From NCBI RefSeq assembly GCF_018729255.1, contig NZ_CP076062.1, positions 248,001 to 312,000 on the forward strand: a stretch of 64,000 nucleotides of DNA, read 5' to 3'. Each line of letters begins with the position of its first letter. Within the stretch, counting starts at the first letter, position 1. Shown here piece by piece: positions 55,196 through 63,252 of the stretch. The stretch comes from Cupriavidus sp. EM10. Lineage in GTDB: Bacteria; Pseudomonadota; Gammaproteobacteria; Burkholderiales; Burkholderiaceae. Both the position numbers and the translations under genes were made by a program. Below the pieces are notes generated by a model. It was not told where the DNA came from. It saw only the letters and a list, made by a program, of their open reading frames with translations, and did not search any database.

Positions 55196-55225
55196 TGTTT
55201 CCCATACCACACCCGTAAGGCTCAC
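55196..55225 (+). promoter_or_regulatory. Conserved leader, copy 12 (divergent)
   Basis: TGTTTCCCATACCA (55196-55209), then GTAAGGCTCACCCC, a weaker form of GCAAGTCAACCC. AAGGAG precedes ATG 55290. Confidence 0.45.
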
Positions 55226-55289
55226 CCCGCCAGTCGGCGGGAGAGATATGACGCTTGTTCCAATCTCAACCGATCAAGGAGATGTACTC

Positions 55290-56273
55290 ATGTTGAAATC
55301 GACTCGACCCTTTGCAATTCTGGCTGCACTGGCTGCTTCGCTGGCACTCGCTGCGTGCGGTGGTGGTGGTGAGGAGACGGTGAAGCCGGACTCCACGCCG
55401 ATCATCTCGACTCCGCAACCGGGCAACCCATCGAACCCCACACCGGCCGATCCGGCGAATCCGTCCGGTCCGACGACTCCGACCGATCCGTCGACACCGA
55501 CTGATCCCTCGAATCCGACGACCCCGACCAACCCGTCCGGCCCCGGTACGCCCGGCCTGAAGGTCACCGGCAGTGCATCGCTGGTTGGCTCGCAGAACGT
55601 TACCGTGCTGTTTGCAGGCACTGCGCTGAAGCCGACGGGTTTGGCTGGAAACTTCCTTTCGGCTCTGACCGTCCCTGCGACCGCGCAGGCAGTTACGGCA
55701 GAAGGGGCGTACAGCACGCTGGGTGCCAGCAGTGGCGCGATGTCGGTGAAGCTGTCCGACGTCGCAGAAATCGATGATGTGGCCGGCAACGGTCAGTATG
55801 CGATCGGCCGCTGGAAGGTTGGCTCGTTCGACGTCACGACGCCGACGGTCAACAACACCCAGACGCTCCGGGTCAACCAGGCTGCGCCGTATGCAGTGGG
55901 CATCCCCCTGGATCTGTATTCGGGCCCGAGCACCGGCACGCTGGCATGCGCCTACGAGGCTTCGACGAAACCGACGAGCTTGGATGGTTCGACCGCCGCT
56001 GGCACCTTCAATGGTGCGGGCAGCTCGGCGATCATCAACCTGGCTACGAAGGTGATCACACTGAACCTGTCGCTCGATATCGGCGCTGACCATGGTGTGA
56101 CTTTGTCGAAAACCAACGTGTTGGTGGACATGCCGACCACTGGCGGTGGTTCGTCCGTGATTGCCGAGACGGTTGGCTCGGACCTGAGCAAACCCTATCT
56201 CGTGATTGCGTACGGTACCGTTACCCCGACCAGCGGAGACGTGGGAGGCCTTGCGGTCTTCCGTTGCCAGTAA
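55290..56273 (+). CDS. Single-gene unit with conserved leader; lipoprotein with Pro/Thr-rich linker
   Basis: 327 residues from ATG 55290, after AAGGAGATGTACTC. Signal with lipobox SLALAACGGGG. Residues about 35-90 are a low-complexity linker of repeating NPT/TPTDPS units (spacer from the membrane). The rest is beta-rich with Gly/Ser/Thr (LAGNFLSALTVPATAQAV, TKVITLNLSLDIGADHG) and two Cys near the ends, perhaps a surface adhesin-like domain. No family recognised. Confidence 0.75.
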   Translation: MLKSTRPFAILAALAASLALAACGGGGEETVKPDSTPIISTPQPGNPSNPTPADPANPSGPTTPTDPSTPTDPSNPTTPTNPSGPGTPGLKVTGSASLVGSQNVTVLFAGTALKPTGLAGNFLSALTVPATAQAVTAEGAYSTLGASSGAMSVKLSDVAEIDDVAGNGQYAIGRWKVGSFDVTTPTVNNTQTLRVNQAAPYAVGIPLDLYSGPSTGTLACAYEASTKPTSLDGSTAAGTFNGAGSSAIINLATKVITLNLSLDIGADHGVTLSKTNVLVDMPTTGGGSSVIAETVGSDLSKPYLVIAYGTVTPTSGDVGGLAVFRCQ

Positions 56274-56285
56274 CTGTTGTCCAGC

Positions 56286-56316
56286 ACGCCGCGGAGCTTC
56301 TCCGCGGCGTCTTTTT
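56286..56316 (+). terminator. Rho-independent terminator of the lipoprotein gene
   Basis: ACGCCGCGGAG-CTT-CTCCGCGGCGT perfect 11-bp stem, then CTTTTT. Confidence 0.9.
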
Positions 56317-56341
56317 CCTTTCCTGCGCCGCGGCTTTGGAG

Positions 56342-56390
56342 TTACCCCGGGGTAATGGTCCTTGCCACGGGGGCCATCCTCATGTCTAAT
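56342..56390 (+). promoter_or_regulatory. Promoter and palindrome of predicted small RNA 2
   Basis: Perfect palindrome TTACCCCGGGGTAA (56342-56355), -35 TTGCCA (56362-56367), 17-base spacer, -10 TCTAAT (56385-56390). Same as at 14325-14372, though spacer sequences differ. Confidence 0.7.
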
Positions 56391-56396
56391 AGACCC

Positions 56397-56512
56397 CATA
56401 CCGAAACACACATCGGTCTCAGATTCTCCTCTGAGGTTGGGAAGCGATCGAAAGATCGCACTTGCAGTCAAAGGCCCGCACGATTGAAAGATCGTGCGGG
56501 CCTTTGGCTTTC
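56397..56512 (+). ncRNA. Predicted small RNA 2 (paralogue of 14379-14487)
   Basis: About 116 nt from predicted start to a terminator with a 13-bp stem (AGGCCCGCACGAT / ATCGTGCGGGCCT, 56472-56503, then TTTGGCTTTC). Predicted hairpins: ACCGA...TCGGT; CTCAGA-TTCTCC-TCTGAG, showing anti-Shine-Dalgarno UUCUCC in its loop; GCGATC-GAAA-GATCGC; and the terminator. GAGGTTGGG lies before and ACTTGCA after the third hairpin. The stems differ from those of small RNA 1 while single-stranded parts agree, the pattern expected of a kept RNA fold. No ORF. Confidence 0.6.
56472..56512 (+). terminator. Rho-independent terminator of small RNA 2
   Basis: 13-bp perfect stem with TGAAAG loop and T-rich tail. Confidence 0.85.
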
Positions 56513-56602
56513 TGGGCTCAGCTTTCCTCTGCGACAGCCCTGGATCGAGCGCGCACGGCCGGCTCTGTCCTGTTTCTTGGCAAGTAGAAAGATCTCACGT
56601 AT

Positions 56603-56619
56603 GATTCGTAACACGTATC
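56603..56619. promoter_or_regulatory. 17-bp palindromic operator, second copy
   Basis: GATTCGTAACACGTATC; its reverse complement matches the 5780 copy at 16 of 17 positions. Followed by TATACGATAAC, and 30 bases later the ATG at 56650. Confidence 0.55.
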
Positions 56620-56649
56620 TATACGATAACTGTCAATCCCACCCGCGTT

Positions 56650-57824
56650 ATGCAGGCATTCATCAAGTTTTTGTTGTCTTCCTTGGGTTTGGTCAGGAAG
56701 CAGGAGTTTCAAGCGAAAGTAGATCTCGTCAGCGATCTGTCAAAGACGCTTGACAAGCGCGAGGAGCAGCTTTCCCTTTTGCGGTCGACACTCGCGACGA
56801 CTGAGCGCGCTCTGACGGGAAGCCAGGAAGAGAATCGGAAACTGCGAGAAGCAGCTCAGCAAGAACGGGACCGCCAGGACTGGTGCTTGCCCTCACTGGT
56901 GGAGTTTCCGCCTGGGACGCCCGCAAGCTTCCATGAGAAAACATGGAAATTCCGAAGCGCATTCCTGAGGGATGGTGCATCGCCGTCCGACGTGAGCCGT
57001 ATGGACCAGTTCTCTAGTCCAGCGCGATGGGCGTTGTACTGGTGCGTTGTCCACGCTTGTCGCGCTGCCGCAAATGCGGTCGTGGCCAAGGTCGAGGACG
57101 GGGTCTCCGGGGAGTTCTTGAAGGCATTGGCTTCAGAAGTCGGGACGGCATCGAGGTTCTCCGCCGAAAGCGGGAATCTGCAGGTTGCCTATAGCGTGAT
57201 CTTTGAGCATGCCAAGCCGGCAGTGAAGGAAGCGGATGTAGGTGCCGATATTCTCCTGATCGTTGCTGGACAGCAGGTGGCAGGGAGCGGCTTTGCGAGG
57301 GCTTTCTGGATTCAGGCAAAGAAGGCTGAAGCCGATGCCAACCCATTCACGCTTCACTACGACCAGAAGAACACCAAGGGCTTGCAGGTTGACGCACTAA
57401 CCAAAGTGCATAGGCCAAATCGGGGTTCGTTCGGGTTGTATATCCAGTATTCCAAGCTTCCGTACGTTCCTGCGGTGTCTGTGTCCAGTCTCCCACGGGA
57501 GAACGGAGTTCTGGCCGCGGATCTGTCCGACCTCGGTTTGTGTATGCCGGAATACATCGTCGCGCACGCGGGTGTTGGGGGAGGATCGGTTCCTTCGCGG
57601 ATACAGCGGAAATCCTGGCCTACCTTGATGAGGTTTCCGATATGAAGCCCTTCTACGTCGCTACGGTCACTGCGGAAGGGGGGCTGGAGCTTGATCAGAA
57701 GCGAGCCAACAACCAGTTGCTCTCTACGATCACAGGCCATTACCGCCAACGGCTTGGGCTCAACCGGGTAGCAGAGAACGACAGCGCGACACACTCGCAA
57801 CGCGACAGGGACTTTGAGATGTGA
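56650..57824 (+). CDS. Hypothetical coiled-coil protein, frameshifted
   Basis: From ATG 56650: a hydrophobic start (AFIKFLLSSLGLV), a coiled coil (residues 30-75, LDKREEQLSLLRSTLATTER), then a globular part with HYDQKNTKGLQVDALTKVHR. The G-run at 57577-57581 lacks one G; repair gives GVGGRIGSFADTAEILAYLD and continues to 57824 (about 391 residues). May be membrane-attached through the N-terminus. No family recognised. It is controlled by a copy of the 17-bp operator. Confidence 0.6.
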
Positions 57825-57915
57825 AGGCAGGTTTGCGGTCGTTGACAGAAGAGATAGCGGGTGCCGGTATTTCTTGGTCAATTCTGCATGCCGCAGCGTC
57901 GCAGCAGACGAATAT

Positions 57916-58191
57916 ATGACAGGGAAGACTCCGATGAAATCATGGGACTACAAAGAAGTAACAAACGAGGCTGAGCATCGTATTCAGCAGCTCTTGGAGG
58001 CATCCCGTGGTAAGCCTGCCGAGGAAGCTGAGCGTCTGCGCCAGTTTGCTCATGGCGTCTATGTTCTGTGGGATGGGCTGACACTCGGTTGGCGGCCAAG
58101 CGGATTGGATGATGGGACGCGGCTGTTGAACCTGTTGGGGTCATACCAATTTACATGGCGCACCGAACTGGGTTTGCCGGCTGACGCTTGA
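57916..58191 (+). CDS. Hypothetical small protein
   Basis: 91 residues from ATG 57916, or 85 from ATG 57934. Helical (EAEHRIQQLLEASRGKPAEE) with an aromatic patch (YVLWDGLTLGWRP). Soluble. No family recognised. Confidence 0.55.
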   Translation: MTGKTPMKSWDYKEVTNEAEHRIQQLLEASRGKPAEEAERLRQFAHGVYVLWDGLTLGWRPSGLDDGTRLLNLLGSYQFTWRTELGLPADA

Positions 58192-58215
58192 TAGCCAACG
58201 GCATACGGTTGGCGA

Positions 58216-58608
58216 ATGTGCGCTATCCGAGCAATGAGCGAGTTGAAAATGAAGATTTCCAGCGAGATCAAAGACCAGGCGAAGTACCTCGAGTCCTATG
58301 TGGTCCTGGACACCGTCACCGCGGCGGGTAAGTTCGCGGTAGGCCTCGGCATTGGCAATGTCGCACGCGAAGGGCTGTATCTGACGCCCGTTGGGCAGGC
58401 GGCTTACGAGCGATTGAAGGAGCTCGGGAAGAACTCGCCTCAGCTGGTCGATGTGGCATCCAAGTTCAAGGCAAAGGAGCTCGTTCGCCAGGCTTTCCTC
58501 AAGGCCGACGCCGGCGGCTCGATCTTCTTCGTTTGCAGGGAAGGCATCTACGACACGGTCTACGACCTTCTGAACGTCATAGGCTCCAGCACTGCAGCAG
58601 CGGCGTAA
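58216..58608 (+). CDS. Hypothetical protein
   Basis: 130 residues from ATG 58216 (ATG 58234 and 58249 possible). Residues 25-60 (YVVLDTVTAAGKFAVGLGIG) and a helical middle. Soluble. No family recognised. Followed 12 bases later by 58621. Confidence 0.55.
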   Translation: MCAIRAMSELKMKISSEIKDQAKYLESYVVLDTVTAAGKFAVGLGIGNVAREGLYLTPVGQAAYERLKELGKNSPQLVDVASKFKAKELVRQAFLKADAGGSIFFVCREGIYDTVYDLLNVIGSSTAAAA

Positions 58609-58620
58609 CGGACAATCGGA

Positions 58621-59142
58621 ATGGCTACACAGTGTCTTGATGACGTCGCCACCGCCGGAGAGCCGACCGGGCGGTCTGAGCAGTACCTGGTCGGATGGCG
58701 TTTTGGCGACTGGTATTTGCAGCAGGGCGGTGACCCTGATGGCCGACCGGGCGAGCTTTGGTCTGCCGAAAAGGCCAGTGGCTTCCTTGACCGGTTGGCC
58801 TTGGGGGTTGAGGCGCCAAAGAGCGGTGCCGCGGGCGGGGCAGCGCCGGCCGAGCCCAGCTGGCCAGATGCCGAAGGGTCCGCCTTCGAGGTCCGAACCT
58901 CCGCACAGGGCGATACCGTCTGGGTCAACTGGGCCGATGGCAGTTGTATTGCCCGCTTTAGCAAGCGATTTGGCATCGACGTTCACGCCAGCGGCGAAGC
59001 GCAGATGGCCGGGGCTCCCCAGTGTCTCTTCTGCGCTCACGGTGTTGCCGGCCCAGAGCAATGGCACACGTTCCGCCAGAAAGTGCGCGAGCACCATGGC
59101 ATCGACGTCCCAGATGACGCGATCGCCTTCGCCGGCGAATGA
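58621..59142 (+). CDS. Hypothetical protein
   Basis: 173 residues from ATG 58621. Trp-rich N-terminus (YLVGWRFGDWYLQQGGDPDG), then a spacer and a part with two Cys/His groups (CLFCAHGVAGPEQWHTF). Overlaps the next gene by 4 bases (ATGA). No family recognised. Confidence 0.55.
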   Translation: MATQCLDDVATAGEPTGRSEQYLVGWRFGDWYLQQGGDPDGRPGELWSAEKASGFLDRLALGVEAPKSGAAGGAAPAEPSWPDAEGSAFEVRTSAQGDTVWVNWADGSCIARFSKRFGIDVHASGEAQMAGAPQCLFCAHGVAGPEQWHTFRQKVREHHGIDVPDDAIAFAGE

Positions 59143-59822
59143 CCCGAGCGCACATCATTCGATTCTCACACCGTCTTTTCGAAGCATCCCCACCAATGCC
59201 GTTCCTCGCAGCCACCACGTTCTTGCTGTATGCCCACATGATCGCAACTTTCCGCGCGCTTTCGAACCGCGACGGACCGCAACGCATAACTGCCGTGCTG
59301 CATTGGCTGGCCGCAACAGTGGGGGCTTGCGCGGTGATCTTCGGCTTCGGCCTAGAGGCAGTTTTCACCGGGGCGCAGCGACCAGGCACCAACCTGAGCG
59401 TGCCGCTGTTTTTCGCCTTAGGCGTGCTAACCGTCGTCGTGTTCGGCAAGAAGCTGCTCGCGGCTAGGCACCAGGCCGCGGAAGGGCCCGCAATTCGGGT
59501 CGGCATGATCGTCTGGGCCGTGCTTGCCGGCATCTACCTGACCGGGACGACACTCGATCACTGGGTTTTCTTCAGCGACCGAGACAAGTCCGGCATCGGA
59601 GACGCACGAGCCCTGGGCGTCGATGACGTCCAATGCGATGGCATCTCTCTCGTGCGAATCGACAGCGAGACGGCGCGGTACCGCTGCCCGACTTCGCTGG
59701 TTTGGGGCGGGGTACTGTCGGAGTGGCCGTTCGCGCCGTGGCCCAGCTACCAAGCAGGGGAGAGCGAAAAGCTGAAGCGCGGTATCGAGGCGCTCCACCG
59801 TAACGCCGTTCAGGCGCGGTAG
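59139..59822 (+). CDS. Multi-span membrane protein
   Basis: 227 residues from ATG 59139 (ATGA overlap); an ATG at 59196 would give a start right at the first helix. About four membrane segments (FLAATTFLLYAHMIATF, AVLHWLAATVGACAVIFGFG, LFFALGVLTVVVFG, MIVWAVLAGIYLTG), then a soluble tail with two Cys. No family recognised. Confidence 0.6.
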   Translation: MTRAHIIRFSHRLFEASPPMPFLAATTFLLYAHMIATFRALSNRDGPQRITAVLHWLAATVGACAVIFGFGLEAVFTGAQRPGTNLSVPLFFALGVLTVVVFGKKLLAARHQAAEGPAIRVGMIVWAVLAGIYLTGTTLDHWVFFSDRDKSGIGDARALGVDDVQCDGISLVRIDSETARYRCPTSLVWGGVLSEWPFAPWPSYQAGESEKLKRGIEALHRNAVQAR

Positions 59823-59870
59823 CCTCTGGTGCTCTGCACATGGAGCGTTTCACGCGCCTAAAATTCATTG

Positions 59871-59899
59871 TTGACGTATCGATACGTGTTATGTATCAT
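59871..59899 (+). promoter_or_regulatory. Promoter with the 17-bp operator in its spacer
   Basis: TTGACG (59871-59876), 17-base spacer, TATCAT (59894-59899). GATACGTGTTATGTATC (59881-59897) overlaps spacer and -10, so a bound regulator would block RNA polymerase. Differs from the 5780 copy at one base. Confidence 0.65.
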
Positions 59900-59936
59900 A
59901 AGAACCGCTGAGTAACCGAAAAGGTTGATGCCCACC

Positions 59937-60184
59937 ATGACTCCCCTTGTTGCTGCCCGTGCTGCCCTCGTGATTTGTGCCTTCATCTTCCTGATCGCTT
60001 TCCAGCGCCGGAAGCGCCTTTTCACCGTGAAAACGGACAACGCCTCCTCCGTGCCCCGGACTTCGACGCGTTTGTGACGGATCTGCTGGCCGAAAATCGC
60101 CTGACTCTCGTTCTGAGCGGCTTTTTCGCCACTCTCTGCCTCGTGTACGTCGTCTATACGCTGTTCGTGCCTGGCGCCGCCTGA
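59937..60184 (+). CDS. Small membrane protein, frameshifted
   Basis: From ATG 59937 (ATG 59928 possible): membrane helix 1 (AARAALVICAFIFLIAF), a basic loop, then a break at CCCC (60054-60057). One more C gives SVPPDFDAFVTDLLAENRLT and a second helix (LVLSGFFATLCLVYVVYTLF), ending 60184; about 82 residues. Good promoter and terminator frame it as a single-gene unit. Confidence 0.55.
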
Positions 60185-60209
60185 CCCCTTTCTCCTCGTA
60201 TCACCGCTT

Positions 60210-60232
60210 GCCCGCGTTATGCGGGCTTTTTT
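60210..60232 (+). terminator. Rho-independent terminator
   Basis: GCCCGC-gttat-GCGGGC then TTTTTT. Confidence 0.85.
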
Positions 60233-60323
60233 CGCTCGAACATCGTGAGCCTTCCACTGAGGGTGTATTGCTACGCGATATGAAGCGAGATAGGTGGAAA
60301 TGTGCTTGCCCAGGAGGGAAAAG

Positions 60324-61127
60324 TTGAAGTCAGTTCGCAGCCTGATCAAGGCAAAGGATGGGGCGGTGCGCTTTTGCGGCGTGGAAATGCCGCCGGAGAC
60401 CGTTGATGGCCTGCGTGCGGTGCGCCGAGCGGCGTATGCCGCGTCACAGTTTACCGAGGAATCCTGTCGGTCGTTGCGGATGCTCGGTCTCATTGAGCCA
60501 GCTGCAGGCGCAAGTACGGGGGAAGGGGGCGATGCCATGCGTGATGGCGCCTCGCTGAAGCTCACCGTGTTGGGTGCCCTGGTGTTGCGCGTACTCGAAA
60601 GGCCGGAGGCTATTCGAGAGGATACAAATACGACTGTATTTCCAGCAGATCCGGCCGTCTATGCGCTGGAGGCCAGTGCGGCGATCGCGCTCAGCAGGCT
60701 GTTTGCCGACAGGCGCGAAGAAACTCTGGCCATCGAGCTCGCGTTCCAAGCTGGCTATGCCGGCTACCCAAACCTTGAACCATCTCCGTTGCTCGCCAGC
60801 GATATCGCACTGGCGAAGAACTGGAAGGCCGGCTGGGGCCAACGCGAGTATGAGTTGCGACCGCTCACGCGAGAGGATCTACAAGCCAAGATCCGCGAGA
60901 TGTCGGCGCTGGCCAACCAGGGATGTGGCCAGTTCTACGAGCTCTACGAGCAGCGATTCACCAGCATGGTGGATGGATGGCTCCCAGATCTGCGAGACGG
61001 CGAAAGGGCGGTTGCTCTTGAACTGTTGAAAGGAGAGGCGTATTCCCCTGATGCCGATGGACACTGGGCCTATGACGCCGAGGAGAACGACATCCATTTT
61101 GTGCCCAAGGACGGGGCTCGCGGATGA
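60324..61127 (+). CDS. Hypothetical protein
   Basis: 267 residues from TTG 60324, chosen because AGGAGG lies 6 bases upstream; ATG 60300 is the other choice. Soluble and helical (DPAVYALEASAAIALSRLFA, ETLAIELAFQAGYAGYP). Ends with WAYDAEENDIHFVPKDG. Overlaps the next gene by 4 bases (ATGA). No family recognised. Confidence 0.6.
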   Translation: MKSVRSLIKAKDGAVRFCGVEMPPETVDGLRAVRRAAYAASQFTEESCRSLRMLGLIEPAAGASTGEGGDAMRDGASLKLTVLGALVLRVLERPEAIREDTNTTVFPADPAVYALEASAAIALSRLFADRREETLAIELAFQAGYAGYPNLEPSPLLASDIALAKNWKAGWGQREYELRPLTREDLQAKIREMSALANQGCGQFYELYEQRFTSMVDGWLPDLRDGERAVALELLKGEAYSPDADGHWAYDAEENDIHFVPKDGARG

Positions 61128-61828
61128 GCGGTTTTCAGCGTTTGAGAGTTCTCTGGTGCTGCAGCCGCAGGTTGGCTGGCCGGCGATCGAACGAGCCGTC
61201 TGGTGACGTCCACCTTGAGATGCTCGCCGAGCAGCGGCAGATCCTGGTTCCGTCCCGCTTACGCGTTGTTGGTCCATTCGATCTGCAGTTCCACCAACTG
61301 CCCGACCATCAGCTCAGGCTTTCCGCCAGCTCGCAGGCGCAGCTGCAGGCCGTCAGCACAGTTGTCAGCCAGGGCACCTTGGTGATCGAGGTCGATCCCG
61401 GTGCCCACCACGCGTTCGAACATCAGGGACGCGTAGTCGTCGGTATTGCCGCGCCCCAGATCGCCGGCGTTGCCGCGGGCGGCGACGCGATCGTCAGCAT
61501 CGCCGATATCGACGTGGATGCGCTCGAGATCCAAGGTACCGACTCCAGTGAAGTATCGGCAGGCGGACGCTGCCGGCACCTCACAGTCTCCGCCGGCGGG
61601 ATGAGCTCGATTGACTGCGAGGCACTGGTCACTTCTCAGGCCGATTGTCACATCACAGAGAACGCTTCCTGCAGAACCTTCGCCCTCGATTCCATTCGCG
61701 CGCAGGTATCAGGCCATGCGTCCTTCGCAATTGGCGGCCGTCCACGGAGGGAAGAAATCGCGATCGCGGACGACGGCTACGTCAGCCGGTTGTGGGGTGC
61801 CGCCGGCGAGGGACTTGTCTCGCGCTAA
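61124..61828 (+). CDS. DUF2807-like beta-helix protein
   Basis: 234 residues from ATG 61124. From about residue 40 the sequence follows a DUF2807 (GIN) pattern of short repeating strands: VVGPFDLQFHQLPDHQLRLS, GTLVIEVDPG, GRCRHLTVSAGGMSSIDCEA. Most relatives are exported or membrane-attached. Here a signal peptide is not seen, so place in the cell is unclear. Confidence 0.6.
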   Translation: MSGFQRLRVLWCCSRRLAGRRSNEPSGDVHLEMLAEQRQILVPSRLRVVGPFDLQFHQLPDHQLRLSASSQAQLQAVSTVVSQGTLVIEVDPGAHHAFEHQGRVVVGIAAPQIAGVAAGGDAIVSIADIDVDALEIQGTDSSEVSAGGRCRHLTVSAGGMSSIDCEALVTSQADCHITENASCRTFALDSIRAQVSGHASFAIGGRPRREEIAIADDGYVSRLWGAAGEGLVSR

Positions 61829-61883
61829 CGAGTATGGATGGGGCGACGCCAAGTCGCCTCTGTTGCAAACAGGAGAAGGTGTC

Positions 61884-62171
61884 ATGAACAAAGCAGAGTT
61901 GGTGGCGAAAGTCGCCCAAGGTTGCGGTCTCACGAAGGTCGCCGCAGAGCGTGCACTTCAGACGGTCTTGTCGGCGATTGAGAACGAGGTCGCCGCGGGT
62001 GGCGAGGTGACCATTGTTGGATTTGGCGCATTCCGTGGGGTCACCCGCGCCGCCCGCGCCGCGCGAAACCCTCGCACTGGGGCCTTCGTCGAGATCCCCT
62101 CCAGGACGGTACCGACCTTCGCGCCCGGCAAGGGCTTCAAGGACAAGGTTGTTGGCTGGAAGCGCAACTAG
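61884..62171 (+). CDS. HU family DNA-binding protein
   Basis: 95 residues from ATG 61884, after AGGAGAAGGT. Standard HU: MNKAELVAKVAQGCGLTKVA, VTIVGFGAFRGVTRAARAAR (where GFGxF is typical), NPRTG, VPTFAPGKGFKDKV. It bends DNA and helps compact it or assemble recombination complexes. Second nucleoid protein of the element next to H-NS. Confidence 0.95.
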   Translation: MNKAELVAKVAQGCGLTKVAAERALQTVLSAIENEVAAGGEVTIVGFGAFRGVTRAARAARNPRTGAFVEIPSRTVPTFAPGKGFKDKVVGWKRN

Positions 62172-62216
62172 GCCGCGGCATTGAACCGCCGTTGTGGCCC
62201 CATCAACGGAGACATC

Positions 62217-62981
62217 GTGACTGCTAACAAATCCACCACCGCCTTGGAACTGGGTTGGCCGCGGCGCCGGCAAGAGACCGGCTACTTCAGCGAAGTCGAG
62301 GCGTTGACTGACGGAATCCGCCTGGACGCCGAATTTGCCAAGGAGCCGTGGCTTGTCCTCTGCCAGGTGTCCGATAGCTTTCTCTCGGAAGACTCCGGCA
62401 TGGATGCCAGAGGCGTGCATGCGCAGGCGTTCAGACTAGGCGAGGCCTTTCCACGCGCGTACGTGGAGTTCGACTTGCTGTCGCCGTGCGCCGGCCAGAC
62501 CCTCGAGGAGTGGCAGTTCCTGGATGCCTGCGATAGCGCCAGTAGTGCGTTGAGCTCTATGGCGATCGCACTGTCGCAATCGGCCGTGCAGGACGTCGGC
62601 CGTTTGCTCGGGTCCGCTCCGATCCTACATCTCTCCCGCATTGAGGTGAGGGCTGACCAGCAAGGTCAAAGGTTAGGCGAGTGGCTCGGCCAGTTCATGC
62701 TGAGGTGGCTGTGCTCCTCTTTCGCTCCCGGACTACTGGTCGTGCAGCCATTCCCGCTCCAGTTCGAAAGCTGTTCGCCCTGTGAAGGTACGCCGGCACA
62801 TGCGGCGTTCCGAGAGGAGTTGGGCGCTGCCACCGCCAAGCTCGCCGGCTACTACTGCCGGACCCTGAACGTCAACGCTGTACGAGAGGGCGATTCCCAT
62901 CTCATTGGCGCTCTTGCTGGTTGGCGGCTGCTCGTCGACGAGTTCGGGTGGTCTTTGGCACCCCAGAAGGAATCAGAATGA
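62217..62981 (+). CDS. Hypothetical protein, possibly GNAT-like
   Basis: 254 residues from GTG 62217, with GGAG 5 bases upstream; a TTG at 62181 is less likely. ILHLSRIEVRADQQGQRLGE followed by WLGQFMLRWLCSSFAPGLLV has the look of the acetyl-CoA loop (RxxxQGxxLG) and following helix/strand of GNAT enzymes. Its substrate is unknown. It overlaps the next gene by 4 bases. Confidence 0.5.
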   Translation: MTANKSTTALELGWPRRRQETGYFSEVEALTDGIRLDAEFAKEPWLVLCQVSDSFLSEDSGMDARGVHAQAFRLGEAFPRAYVEFDLLSPCAGQTLEEWQFLDACDSASSALSSMAIALSQSAVQDVGRLLGSAPILHLSRIEVRADQQGQRLGEWLGQFMLRWLCSSFAPGLLVVQPFPLQFESCSPCEGTPAHAAFREELGAATAKLAGYYCRTLNVNAVREGDSHLIGALAGWRLLVDEFGWSLAPQKESE

Positions 62982-63252
62982 ACGTACGGACCATCATCGT
63001 GAACTGGCGGCAGAGCTTTCGCCCTTATTTGCTGCTCACAATCGCCTTCAACGTCCTTGCGATTGCATTCCTGCTCGCGTCGGTCGCGATCACGGCCAGG
63101 GACCTACTCCACAGGAGCACCTGGTACGTGCGTTTGTGGGCCGCCGCCGAGACCGTCGGCTGGGTATCCGGTGGGCTGGCTGTGCTGTCTGCGGCATGGC
63201 TGATTTGCAAACTCGTACGTCGCAAACGACCAAGCAATGGGGTGTCGCATGA
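62978..63252 (+). CDS. Small membrane protein, probably frameshifted at its end
   Basis: From ATG 62978 (ATGA overlap): two membrane helices (YLLLTIAFNVLAIAFLLASV, ETVGWVSGGLAVLSAAWLIC). The open frame runs on to 63565, but in the part after KLVRRK it is out of phase with what follows. One more A at 63224-63226 would end it TTKQWGVA at 63252, with an ATGA overlap with the next start. I favour this reading. Confidence 0.5.
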
